Source: Leptobrachium leishanense (lineage: Eukaryota; Chordata; Amphibia; Anura; Megophryidae). Taken from it: DNA of 64,000 bases. Positions within the stretch are counted from its first letter, which is position 1, and each line of letters begins with the position of its first letter. The notes beneath the pieces are model-generated. The model saw only the letters and a list, made by a program, of their open reading frames with translations, made no database searches and was not told the DNA's origin. Below, one piece after another: positions 56,222-64,000 of this stretch. Location of the stretch: NCBI GenBank assembly GCA_009667805.1, contig CM019065.1, positions 150,448,101 to 150,512,100 of the forward strand, read 5' to 3'. Both the position numbers and the translations under genes were made by a program.

Positions 56222-57873
56222 CAGTCAGGTCCAGAAATATTGGGACATGGACACAATTCTAACATCTTTGGCTCTATACACCACCACAATGGAGTTGGAA
56301 TAAAACAAACACAATGTGCTTTAACTGCAGACTGTCAGCTTTAATTTGAGGGTATGTACATCCAACTCAGGTGAACGGTGTAGGACTTACAGCAGTTTTC
56401 AGATGTGCCTCCCTCTTATTAAGGGACCAAAAGTAATGGGACAATTGGCTTCCCAGCTATTCCATGGCCAGGTGTGTGATATTTCTTCATTACCCCAATT
56501 ACAATGTGCAGATAAAAGGCCCAGAGTTCATTTCAAGTGTGCTATTTGCATTTGGAATCTGTTGCTGTCAACTCTCAAGATGAGATCCAAAGAGCTGTTA
56601 CTATCAGTGAAGCAAGCCATCATTAGGCTTAAGAAACAAAACAAACCCATCAGAGAGATAGCAAGAACATTAGGCGTGGCCAAAACAACTGTTTGGAACA
56701 TTCTCAAAAAGAAGGAATGCACCGGTGAGCTCAGCAACACCAAAAGACCCGGGAGACCACGGAAAACAACTGTGGTGGATGACCGAAGAATTCTTTCCCT
56801 GGTGAAGAAAAAACCCTTCACAACAGTTGGCCAGATCAAGAACACTCTCCAGGAGGTAGGTGTATGTGTGTCAAAGTAAACAATCAAGAGAAGACTTCAC
56901 CAGAGTGAATACAGAAGGTTCACCACAAGATGTAAACCATTGGTGAGCCTCAAAAACAGGAAGGCCAGATTAGAGTTTGCCAAACAACACCTAACAAAGC
57001 CTTCACAGTTCTAGAACAAGATATGGACAGATGAGATCAAGATCAACTTGTACCAGAGTGATGGGAAGAGAAGAGTATGGAGAAGGAAAGGAAATGCTCA
57101 TGATCCTAAGCATACCACCTCATCAGCGAAGCATGGTGGTGGTGGTGTCATGGCGTGGGCATGTATGGCTGCCAATGGAACTGGTTCTCTTGTATTTATT
57201 GATGAGGTGACTGCTGACAAAAGCAGCAGGATGAATTCTGAAGTGTTTCGGGCAATATTATCTGCTCACATTCAGCCAAATGCTGCAGAACTCATTGGAC
57301 GGCGCTTCACAGTGCAGATGGACAATGACCCAAAGCATACTGCAAAAGCCATCCAAGAGTTTTTGAAGGGACAGAAGTGGAATGCTATGCAATGGCCAAG
57401 TCAATCACCTGACCTGAATCCCATTGAGCAAGAGCATGCATTTTACTTGCTGAAGACAAAACTGAAGGGAAAATGCCCCAAGAACAAGCAGGAACTGAAG
57501 ACAGTTGCAGTAGAGGCCTGGCAGAGCATCACCAGGGATGAAACCCAGCGTCTGGTGATATCTATGCGTTCCAGACTTCAGGCTGTGATTGACTGCAAAG
57601 GATTTGCAACCAAGTATTAAGAAGGGAAAGTTTGATTTATGATTATTATGCTGTCCCATTACTTTTGGTCCCTTAACAAGTTGGAGGCACGTCTGTAAAC
57701 TGTTGTAAGTCCTACACCGTTCCCCTGAGTTGGATGTACATACCCTCAAATTAAAGCTGACAGTCTGCAGTTAAAGCACATTGTGTTTGTTTCATTCCAA
57801 CTCCATTGTGGTGGTGTATAGAGCCAAAGATGTTAGAATTGTGTCCATGTCCCAATATTTCTGGACCTGACTG
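56222..57873 (+). mobile_element. Tc1-like transposon, 1652 bp
   Basis: The ends are CAGTCAGGTCCAGAAATATT and its inverse, with TA on both sides. Terminal inverted repeats are about 215 bp; inner repeats contain AAAAGTAATGGGAC. This is the normal length for a complete Tc1 element. The transposase carries two stop codons. Confidence 0.94.
56580..57620 (+). pseudogene. Tc1-like DD34E transposase with two nonsense codons
   Basis: Cut-and-paste transposase. The ATG at 56580 starts MRSKELLLSVKQAIIRLKKQ, a paired helix-turn-helix domain with IREIARTLGVAKTTVWNILK and a GRPRK linker. The frame is continuous to 57620, apart from TAA at 56877 and TAG at about 57014 (probably once tryptophan, just before NKIWTDE). 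Catalytic residues: WTDE (first D), VQMDNDPKHTAK (second D) and SPDLNPIE (E), with exactly 34 residues between the last two. KHGGGGVMAWACMAANG lies between. The longer frame from 56346 includes terminal-repeat sequence and is not the real start. Two stops make it a pseudogene; only point changes separate it from an open frame. Confidence 0.93.
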
Positions 57874-57875
57874 TA

Positions 57876-58109
57876 TATACACTCATGACACAGGTAGCTC
57901 TCTTCATGAAAAGTGTAACTGATGTCACTTTTCAACTATTGAAAGATGGATACTAGCTTGTTAAATAGTTTGACTTCTGTGTGTGAGATTGTGATACACT
58001 ACAAAGACCTGAATGAAAGGCATGGGTGGAACTCATCCCACTCCTTGGCTCCTAATCCTGCCAAGACGTTAAGAGGGAGCCTCACAGAAAAAAATTGTCT
58101 ACAGTAATT
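57876..58109. other. unassigned flank
   Basis: No feature recognised. Confidence 0.4.
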
Positions 58110-58135
58110 TCAACAAAATTTCAAAAAATGCTTAA

Positions 58136-58562
58136 GGCTAGGGTCAGACGAAAGCATTTTTCCCCGCGAACGTGAAAAAGTGCGTCCGAACGCATTGACG
58201 TATTTTTTCACGGAATGCGCAAAAACGGTCAGACGACGCGCATTTTCGGGCGTGATTTTGTACGGATCGTCAATAAAACTCTTTTTGCGTCTGGACGTTA
58301 TGTAGGCCGGACATTAGCAGCGTCTGACATCTCCTAATCACGCAAACACGCCGCTATGCCGCAGCTGCGCACTCAGTACGTCAGTACTAGCGGTTCAGCG
58401 TTCTCCAAAAAATGCGTTCAAATTCCACTTGCGTTGCACGGCCGGACTTTTGTGCGACCGTACATCGTATATTGGCCGTCATTGCCCGTCATCTGCTGCT
58501 AGTGCGGCCGTAATTATGTGCGCCAGAACGCACGTTAAAAGTGCGCTGGTCTGAACCCAGCC
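58136..58562. mobile_element. M5 Harbinger-like MITE, uninterrupted (427 bp)
   Basis: The ends are GGCTAGGGTCAGACGAAAGC and, inverted, GGCTGGGTTCAGACCAGCGC. TAA lies on both sides (58133-58135 and 58563-58565). The empty target can be read in paralogous modules (ATGCTTAAAGTATCCTAAAA at 43570), confirming a TAA duplication. It has strong internal inverted structure (CGTCCGAACGC, CACGGAATGCGC). No coding. Confidence 0.9.
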
Positions 58563-58678
58563 TAAAAGATCCTAAAAAATCTAAAAATAAAGAGACTCTT
58601 TACTGCAGAATATAATAATAAACGGTTTCTTAGATATTGAATTAAAACGGGAATATTTTTAACATTGAAGCCTATGGG
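58563..58678 (+). repeat. shared module, copy 4
   Basis: AAATAAAGAGACTCTTTACT to AAGCCTATGGGGC. The left part was separated by M5. Confidence 0.8.
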
Positions 58679-58865
58679 GCATAAACATTTCCCACACCTT
58701 GTGGCTCAAACATTTCCCACCCCTTGCAGATCGATTTGAAATTTAGAGTCATTCGATTTGATAATTCGGATGGCTTGAATTTCTAGGTCGATTCGATAAA
58801 TCGGGTCGATTCGGTGATTAGGGTCATTTTGGTGATTCGGGTCATTCGGTTCAGTTGGTTTTTCG
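58679..58865. repeat. degenerate GATTCGG-type simple repeat
   Basis: Repeated GGTCGATTCGATAA, GGTCATTTTGGTGATTCGGG words precede the satellite. Confidence 0.55.
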
Positions 58866-59379
58866 TTTTATGCTGCATTAATTATACTGTAGAGGTGCTG
58901 CCCGGCAGTGTGCGGAATGATATGCTGCATTATTATACTGTAGAGGTGCTGCCCGGCAGTGTGCGGAATCATATGCTGCATTAATTATACTGTGGAGGTG
59001 CTGCCCGGCAGTGTGTGGATTCATATGCTGCAATAATTATACTGTAGAGGTGCTGCCCGGCAGTGTGCGGAATCATATGCTGCATTATTATACTGTAGAG
59101 GTGCTGCCCGGCAGTGTGCAGAATCATATGCTGCATTATTATACTGTAGAGGTGCTACCCGGCAGTGTGCAGATTCAAATGCTGCATTATTGTACTGTAG
59201 AGGTGCTGCCCGGCAGTGTGAGGATTCATATGCTGCAATAATTCTACTGTAGTGGTGCTGCCCGGCAGTGTGAGGATTCATATGCTGCATTATTATACTG
59301 TAGAGGTGCTGCCCAGCAGTGTGCGGATTCATATGCTGCAGTATTATACTGTAGAAGTGCTGCCCGGCAGTGTGAGGAT
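58866..59379 (+). repeat. 51/52-bp satellite, left block
   Basis: About ten units, TTCATATGCTGCATTATTAT + ACTGTAGAGGTGCTGCCCGG + CAGTGTGCGGA. The 52-bp form has an extra A in TTAATTAT. The array continues after H5 at 61230. Confidence 0.94.
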
Positions 59380-59505
59380 CAGGGGCGGACTGACCCATCG
59401 GGCACTCGGGTACTGCCCGAGGGCCCGCAGGTCGGTAGGGGCCCGCCTGGTTTGGGCAGACACAGTGGACCCGCCGCCGGTTTCCCTATGATAATTGAAA
59501 TTAAG

Positions 59506-59678
59506 AGGCAGCCAGCGACGCACTCTGAAAATGCTGTGGCGCACCTGCACCGCCCCCTCACGTGACGTGTCACGTGAGGGGCGGCGCCAGTGCAACGTGC
59601 CTGCTCCAATTTTAGACTGGAATGCAGGCACGCTGCAGGCGCTACTGCGGCATTTTCAGAGTGCACCGCTGGCTGCCT
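59506..59678. repeat. long imperfect hairpin in H5
   Basis: Outer arms are AGGCAGCCAGCG/CGCTGGCTGCCT, middle arms CACTCTGAAAATGC/GCATTTTCAGAGTG, and the inner palindrome is CCCCTCACGTGAC/GTCACGTGAGGGG around a 2-base loop. Confidence 0.88.
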
Positions 59679-59727
59679 GTTAATTGCAATCATCATCGGA
59701 TTGTCCGCCCAAACCGGGCCAGCAAAG

Positions 59728-60930
59728 GTGAGAGCTGGGGGCAAATATACCCATGACTGCTGGGGGCAAATATACCCATGAGTGCTGGAGGCAAATATAC
59801 CCATGAGAGCTGGGGGCAAATATACCCATGAGTGCTGGAGGCAAATATACCCATGAGAGCTGGGGGGCAAATATACCCATGAGTGCTGGGGGCAAATATA
59901 CCCATGAGAGCTGGGGGCAAATATACCCATGAGAGCTGGGGCAAATATACCCATGAGTGCTGGGGGGCAAATATACCCATGAGAGCTGGGGGGAAAATAT
60001 ACCAATGTGAGCTGGGGAAAATATACCCATGAGAGCTGGGGGCAAATATACCCATGTGAGCTGGGGACAAATATACCCATGAGTGCTGGAGGCAAATATA
60101 CCCATGAGAGCTGGGGGGCAAATATACCCATGAGTGCTGGGGGCTAATATACCCATGAGAGCTGGGGGCAAATATACCCATGAGAGCTGGGGGCTGGGGC
60201 AAATATACCCATGAGTGCTGGGGGGCAAATATACCCATGAGAGCTGGGGGGCAAATATACCCATGTGAGCTGGGGAAAATATACCCATGAGAGCTGGGGG
60301 CAAATATACCCATGTGAGCTGGGGACAAATATACACATGAGAGCTGGGGGTAAATATAACCATGTGAGCTGGGGGGCAAATATACCCATGTGAGCTGGGG
60401 CAAATATACCCATGTGAGCTGGGGGCAATATATATCCATGTGAGCTGGGGGCAAACATACCCATGTGAGCTGGGGGCAAATATACCCATGTGAGCTGGGG
60501 GCAATATATATCCATGTGAGCTAGGGGCAATATATATCCATGTGAGCTGAAGCAAATATATATATCCATGTGAGCTGGGGCAAATATATCCATGTGAGCT
60601 GGGGCAAATATACGCATGAGAGCTGGGGCAAATATAACCATGTGAGCTGGGGGCAAATATAACCATGTGAGCTGGGGGCAATATATATCCATGTGAGCTG
60701 AAGCAAATATATATATCCATGTGAGCTGGGGCAAATATATCCATGTGAGCTGGGGCAAATATACGCATGAGAGCTGGGACAAATATAACCATGTGAGCTG
60801 GGGGGCAAATATAACCATGTGAGCTGGGGGAAAATATACCCATGTGAGCTGGGGAAAATATTTATATCCATGTGAGCTGGGGCAAATACTGTATGTCCAT
60901 GTGAGCTGGGGCAATATATGCATGACATTT
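59728..60930 (+). repeat. motif A minisatellite in H5
   Basis: About 48 units near 25 bp: CCCATGAGAGCTGGGGGC + AAATATA, grading into CCATGTGAGCTGGGG types to the right. Confidence 0.94.
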
Positions 60931-61229
60931 TCCACAGGGACTTTCTGTGCCGTGGCGCAGCCTTAGCTGCAATGAGTGGGTGATGGTTGGCTGCTGCAGC
61001 AGTGCGATTGCCATCTGCAAGTATGGAGGGGGGCACATTTCGCTGCTGGGTCCAAGTGGATTTTCAAAAAGGTTATTTTTAGGTGTTCGGAAAATAATTC
61101 TTTAGCACAATAATGTACATGTGGGTGTTGCGTTGTAGGGGGTGGGGTTTTTTATGGGTGTGGCCCCCTGTGGGTGCAGAACATGACCTCCTATTGCCCA
61201 GGGGCCCATTAGTTGTCAGTCTGCCCCTA

Positions 61230-61406
61230 GTGAGGATTCATATGCTGCAATAATTATACTGTAGAGGTGCTGCCCGGCAGTGTGCGGATTCATATGCTGC
61301 AATAATTATACTGTAGAGGTGCTGCCCGGCAGTGTGAAGATTCATATGTTGCATTATTATACTGTAGAGGTGCTGCCCGGCAGTGTGCGGAATCATATGC
61401 TGCATT
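61230..61406 (+). repeat. 51/52-bp satellite, middle block
   Basis: Continues the array after H5 and ends at GCTGCATT, where a 269-bp element is inserted. Confidence 0.92.
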
Positions 61407-61675
61407 CACTGGCATGCGCAGCCCGTTACATTAGGGTGTGCACCAATGGAACATTTATTAATTTAAAACTTATATTTAGATGATTTTGCTCAAATACACA
61501 TTTTTCATTACCAATAACAAGCCTGTTATCAGAGATACAGTATGTTTTTAAGCTTTTCATCATGAACCAAATAAAAGACATCTAATTTGTCAATGTAGGA
61601 AGTGAAAGAGGACCTCAACACCCAACATTAAGGTGTGCCTGGGCACACCAGGCACACCCCCTGCGCATGCCTATG
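61407..61675. mobile_element. small hAT-like element, 269 bp
   Basis: The ends are CACTGGCATGCGCAGCCC and, inverted, CATAGGCATGCGCAGGGG. The exact 8-bp duplication GCTGCATT (61399-61406 and 61676-61683) lies in the satellite unit. GGTGTGCCTGGGCACACC is an internal palindrome near the right end. Non-coding. Confidence 0.9.
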
Positions 61676-61772
61676 GCTGCATTAATTATACTGTGGAGGT
61701 GCTGCCTGGCAGTGTGCGGATTCATATGCTGCATTATTATAATGTAGAGGTGCTGCCCGGCAGTGTGAAGAT
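61676..61772 (+). repeat. 51/52-bp satellite, right block
   Basis: Two units, ending CAGTGTGAAGAT at the start of H6. Confidence 0.9.
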
Positions 61773-61885
61773 CAGGGGCAGACTGACCCATCGGGCACTC
61801 GGGCACTGCCCGAGGGCCCACGGGTCGGTTGGGGCCCACCCGGTTTGGCCAGACACAGTGGGCCCGCTGCTGGTTTCCCTATGAT
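61773..61885. mobile_element. H6: second H5-type element, left end only in view
   Basis: CAGGGGCAGACTGACCCATC and the following about 110 bases match H5's left end, up to TTTCCCTATGAT, where H7 is inserted. The flank GTGAAGAT is the same position in the satellite unit as H5's GTGAGGAT. Confidence 0.85.
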
Positions 61886-64000
61886 CACTGGCGTCATAAC
61901 GTGGGGGCAGGGGGTGCGGCCGCACCAGGTGACACCCGCCTTTAGGGTGACACTGTCACCCTAAGGGCGGGTGTCTCACCCTCCGCCGCGTATTCGCTCC
62001 CTGCGAGCGTCCGAAGCATGCAGCTTCGGCGCTCGCCTGGAGGAAACACGTCACCAGCCAATCGCGGCTAGTCATGTGGCTCCCCCAGGCGAGCGCCCAA
62101 GCTGCGCGCCGCCGGACGCTCAGAGGAAGCGAACACGCGGCGGAGGTGAGCTGGGGCATATCCATGAGGAGCTGGGACATATCCGTGAGGTGCTGGGGCA
62201 TATCCATGAGGAGCTGGGGCAGTATCCATCTGCTGGGGCAATATCCATGAGGTGCTGGGGCATTATCCATGAGGAGCTGGGGCATATCCATGAGGAGCTG
62301 GGGCCGTATCCATGAGGAGCTGGGGCATATCCATGAGATGGTGGGGCATTATCCATGAGGAGCTGTGGCAAATCCATGAGGTGCTCGGGCATATCCATGA
62401 GGTGCTGGGGCATTATCCATGAGGTGCTGGGGCATATCCATTTGCTGGGGCAGTATCCATCTGCTGGGGCATATCCATCTGCTGGGGCAACATCCATGAG
62501 GTGCTGGGGCAAATCCATGAGGTGCTGGGGCATTATCCATGAGGTGCTGGGGCATATCCATTTGCTGGGGCAGTATCCATCTGCTGGGGCATATCCATGA
62601 GGTGCTGGGGCATATCCATGAGGTGCTGGGGCAAATCCATGAGGTGCTGGGGCAAATCCATGAGCTGCTGGGGCATATCCATGAGATGCTGGGGCAAATC
62701 CATGAGCTGCTGGGGCATATCCATGAGGTGCTGGGGCATATCCATGAGCTGCTGGGGCAAATCCATGAGATGCTGGGGCAAATCCATGAGGTGCTGGGGC
62801 ATATCCATGAGGTGCTGGGGCATATCCATGAGGAGCTGGGGCATATCCATGAGCTGCTGGGGCAAATCCATGAGCTGCTGAGGCAAATCCATGAGCTGCT
62901 GGGGCATATTCATGAGCTGCTGGGGCATATCCATGAGGTGCTGGGGCAAATCCATGAGTTGCTGGGGCAAATCCATGAGGTGGTGGGGCATATCCATGAG
63001 GTGCTGGGGCATATCCATGAGGTGCTGCGGCATATCCATGAGCTGGGGCATATCCATGAGCTGGGGCAGTATCCATGAGCTGGGGCAATATCCATGAGCT
63101 GGGGCAGTATCCATGAGCTGGGGGCAATATCCATGAGCGGGGCAATATCCATGTGCTGGGGCAGTATATCCATGAGCTGGGGCAGTATATCCATGAGCTG
63201 GGGCAGTATATCCATGCGCTGGGGCAGTATATCCATGTGCTGGGGCAGTATCCATGTGCTGGGGCAGTATCCATGAGCTGGGGCAGTATCCATGAGCTGG
63301 GGCATTATCCATGAGGAGCTGGGGCATATCCATGAGGAGCTGGGGCATATCCATGAGGAGCTGGGGCAGTATCCATCTGCTGGGACAATATCCATGAGGA
63401 GCTGGGGCATATCCATGAGGTGCTGGGGCATTATCCATGAGGAGCTGGGGCAATCCATGAGGTGGTGGGGCATATCCATGAGGTGCTGGGGCATTATCCA
63501 TGAGGAGCTGGGGCATATCCATGAGGAGCTGGGGCCGTATCCATGAGGAGCTGGGGCATATCCATGAGATGGTGGGGCATTATCCATGAGGAGCTGTGGC
63601 AAATCCATGAGGTGCTCGGGCATATCCATGAGGTGCTGGGGCATTATCCATGAGTGCTGGGGCATATCCATTTGCTGGGGCAGTATCCATCTGCTGGGGC
63701 ATATCCATCTGCTGGGGCAACATCCATGAGGTGCTGGGGCAAATCCATGAGGTGCTGCGGCATATCCATGAGCTGCTGGGGCATATCCATTTGCTGGGGC
63801 AGTATCCATCTGCTGGGGCATATCCATGAGGTGCTGGGGCATATCCATGAGGTGCTGGGGCAAATCCATGAGGTGCTGGGGCAAATCCATGAGCTGCTGG
63901 GGCATATCCATGAGATGCTGGGGCAAATCCATGAGCTGCTGGGGCATATCCATGAGTGCTGGGGCATATCCATGAGCTGCTGGGGCAAAATCCATGAGAG
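61886..64000. mobile_element. H7: second H1-type element, right end beyond the window
   Basis: It starts CACTGGCGTCATAACGTGGG. Its first about 260 bases follow H1 (13229-13490), including the GACACCCGCC palindrome and the GCGAGCGTCCGAAGCATGCA stem. The array then starts at GGAG/GTGAGCTGGGG. It is inserted in H6 after CCTATGAT (61878-61885), the predicted 8-bp duplication. Confidence 0.85.
62143..64000 (+). repeat. motif A minisatellite in H7
   Basis: Units of 19-22 bp, mainly GAGGTGCTGGGGCATATCCAT and GAGGAGCTGGGGCATATCCAT, some with CCATCTGCTGGGG or CCATTTGCTGGGG. A higher-order repeat with an offset of about 1.15-1.23 kb is visible (62220 with 63367; 62336 with 63566). The array reaches the window edge. 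Confidence 0.93.

Larger units (their letters stand above)
59380..61229. mobile_element. H5: hAT-like element with minisatellite, 1850 bp
   Basis: The ends are CAGGGGCGGACTGACCCA and, inverted, TAGGGGCAGACTGACAAC. The exact 8-bp duplication is GTGAGGAT (59372-59379 and 61230-61237), inside a satellite unit. Order: subterminal GGGCACTCGGG/CCCGAG palindrome, a 173-bp imperfect hairpin (59506-59678), a motif A array from AAAG/GTGAGAG (59728-60930), acceptor-like CATTTTCCACAG (60937), and the right terminus. No transposase. Confidence 0.93.

Overview
This window is a eukaryotic, almost certainly vertebrate, intergenic region built from layers of transposable elements. No host protein gene, tRNA or rRNA could be supported. 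The mix points to an amphibian, most likely a frog or toad (inference, about 0.6): an L2-clade LINE with a (TAA)n tail, a CR1/Rex1-like LINE with a (TAAA)n tail, Tc1-like transposons, a Ngaro-like tyrosine-recombinase retroelement with a lipase/esterase-like ORF, Harbinger-like MITEs, solo LTRs and many hAT-type elements.

Layout. 0-5 kb: GGGCCC-ended MITEs (called M1 here) and a reverse-strand Rex1-like LINE cut by one of them, plus a solo LTR. 6.4-7.4 kb: a non-autonomous hAT. 8.3-9.2 kb: a 0.9-kb MITE (M2). 9.36-12.9 kb: an L2 LINE with a 1065-codon ORF, inserted in a Rex1 tail. 13.2-19.5 kb: a 6.3-kb hAT-like element (H1) filled by a minisatellite, itself split by a Rex1-like LINE. 19.6-30 kb: MITEs, a solo LTR and low-information DNA. 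29.9-31.8 kb: a MITE (M4) whose terminal repeat is split by a second minisatellite hAT (H2). 35.6-39.3 kb: a third (H3) with two arrays. 41.9-45.0 kb: a hAT holding a Tc1 element, which holds an M2 MITE. 45.4-53.9 kb: an 8.5-kb hAT-bounded composite (H4) holding a 6.5-kb Ngaro-like element and a solo LTR. 53.9-55.8 kb: a Harbinger-like MITE (M5) split by a truncated L2. 56.2-57.9 kb: a second Tc1 element. 58.1-64 kb: an uninterrupted-looking M5, a 51/52-bp satellite hit by three hAT-type elements (H5, a 269-bp element, H6), and a second copy of the H1 type (H7) running off the end.

The main discovery candidate is a set of hAT-like non-autonomous elements (H1/H7, H2, H3, H5). They have different terminal repeats, but all carry arrays of one minisatellite core (CCATG, then GAGCTGGGG, then a CAAATAT- or CATATC-like spacer). 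In three of them the array follows a long hairpin and starts at a splice-donor-like AG/GTGAG; it ends near an acceptor-like pyrimidine tract and AG. Most hAT calls rest on 8-bp target duplications read directly from the sequence, and several insertions can be checked against a second, empty copy of the target inside the same window. No hAT transposase gene was found, so all would depend on an enzyme encoded elsewhere.
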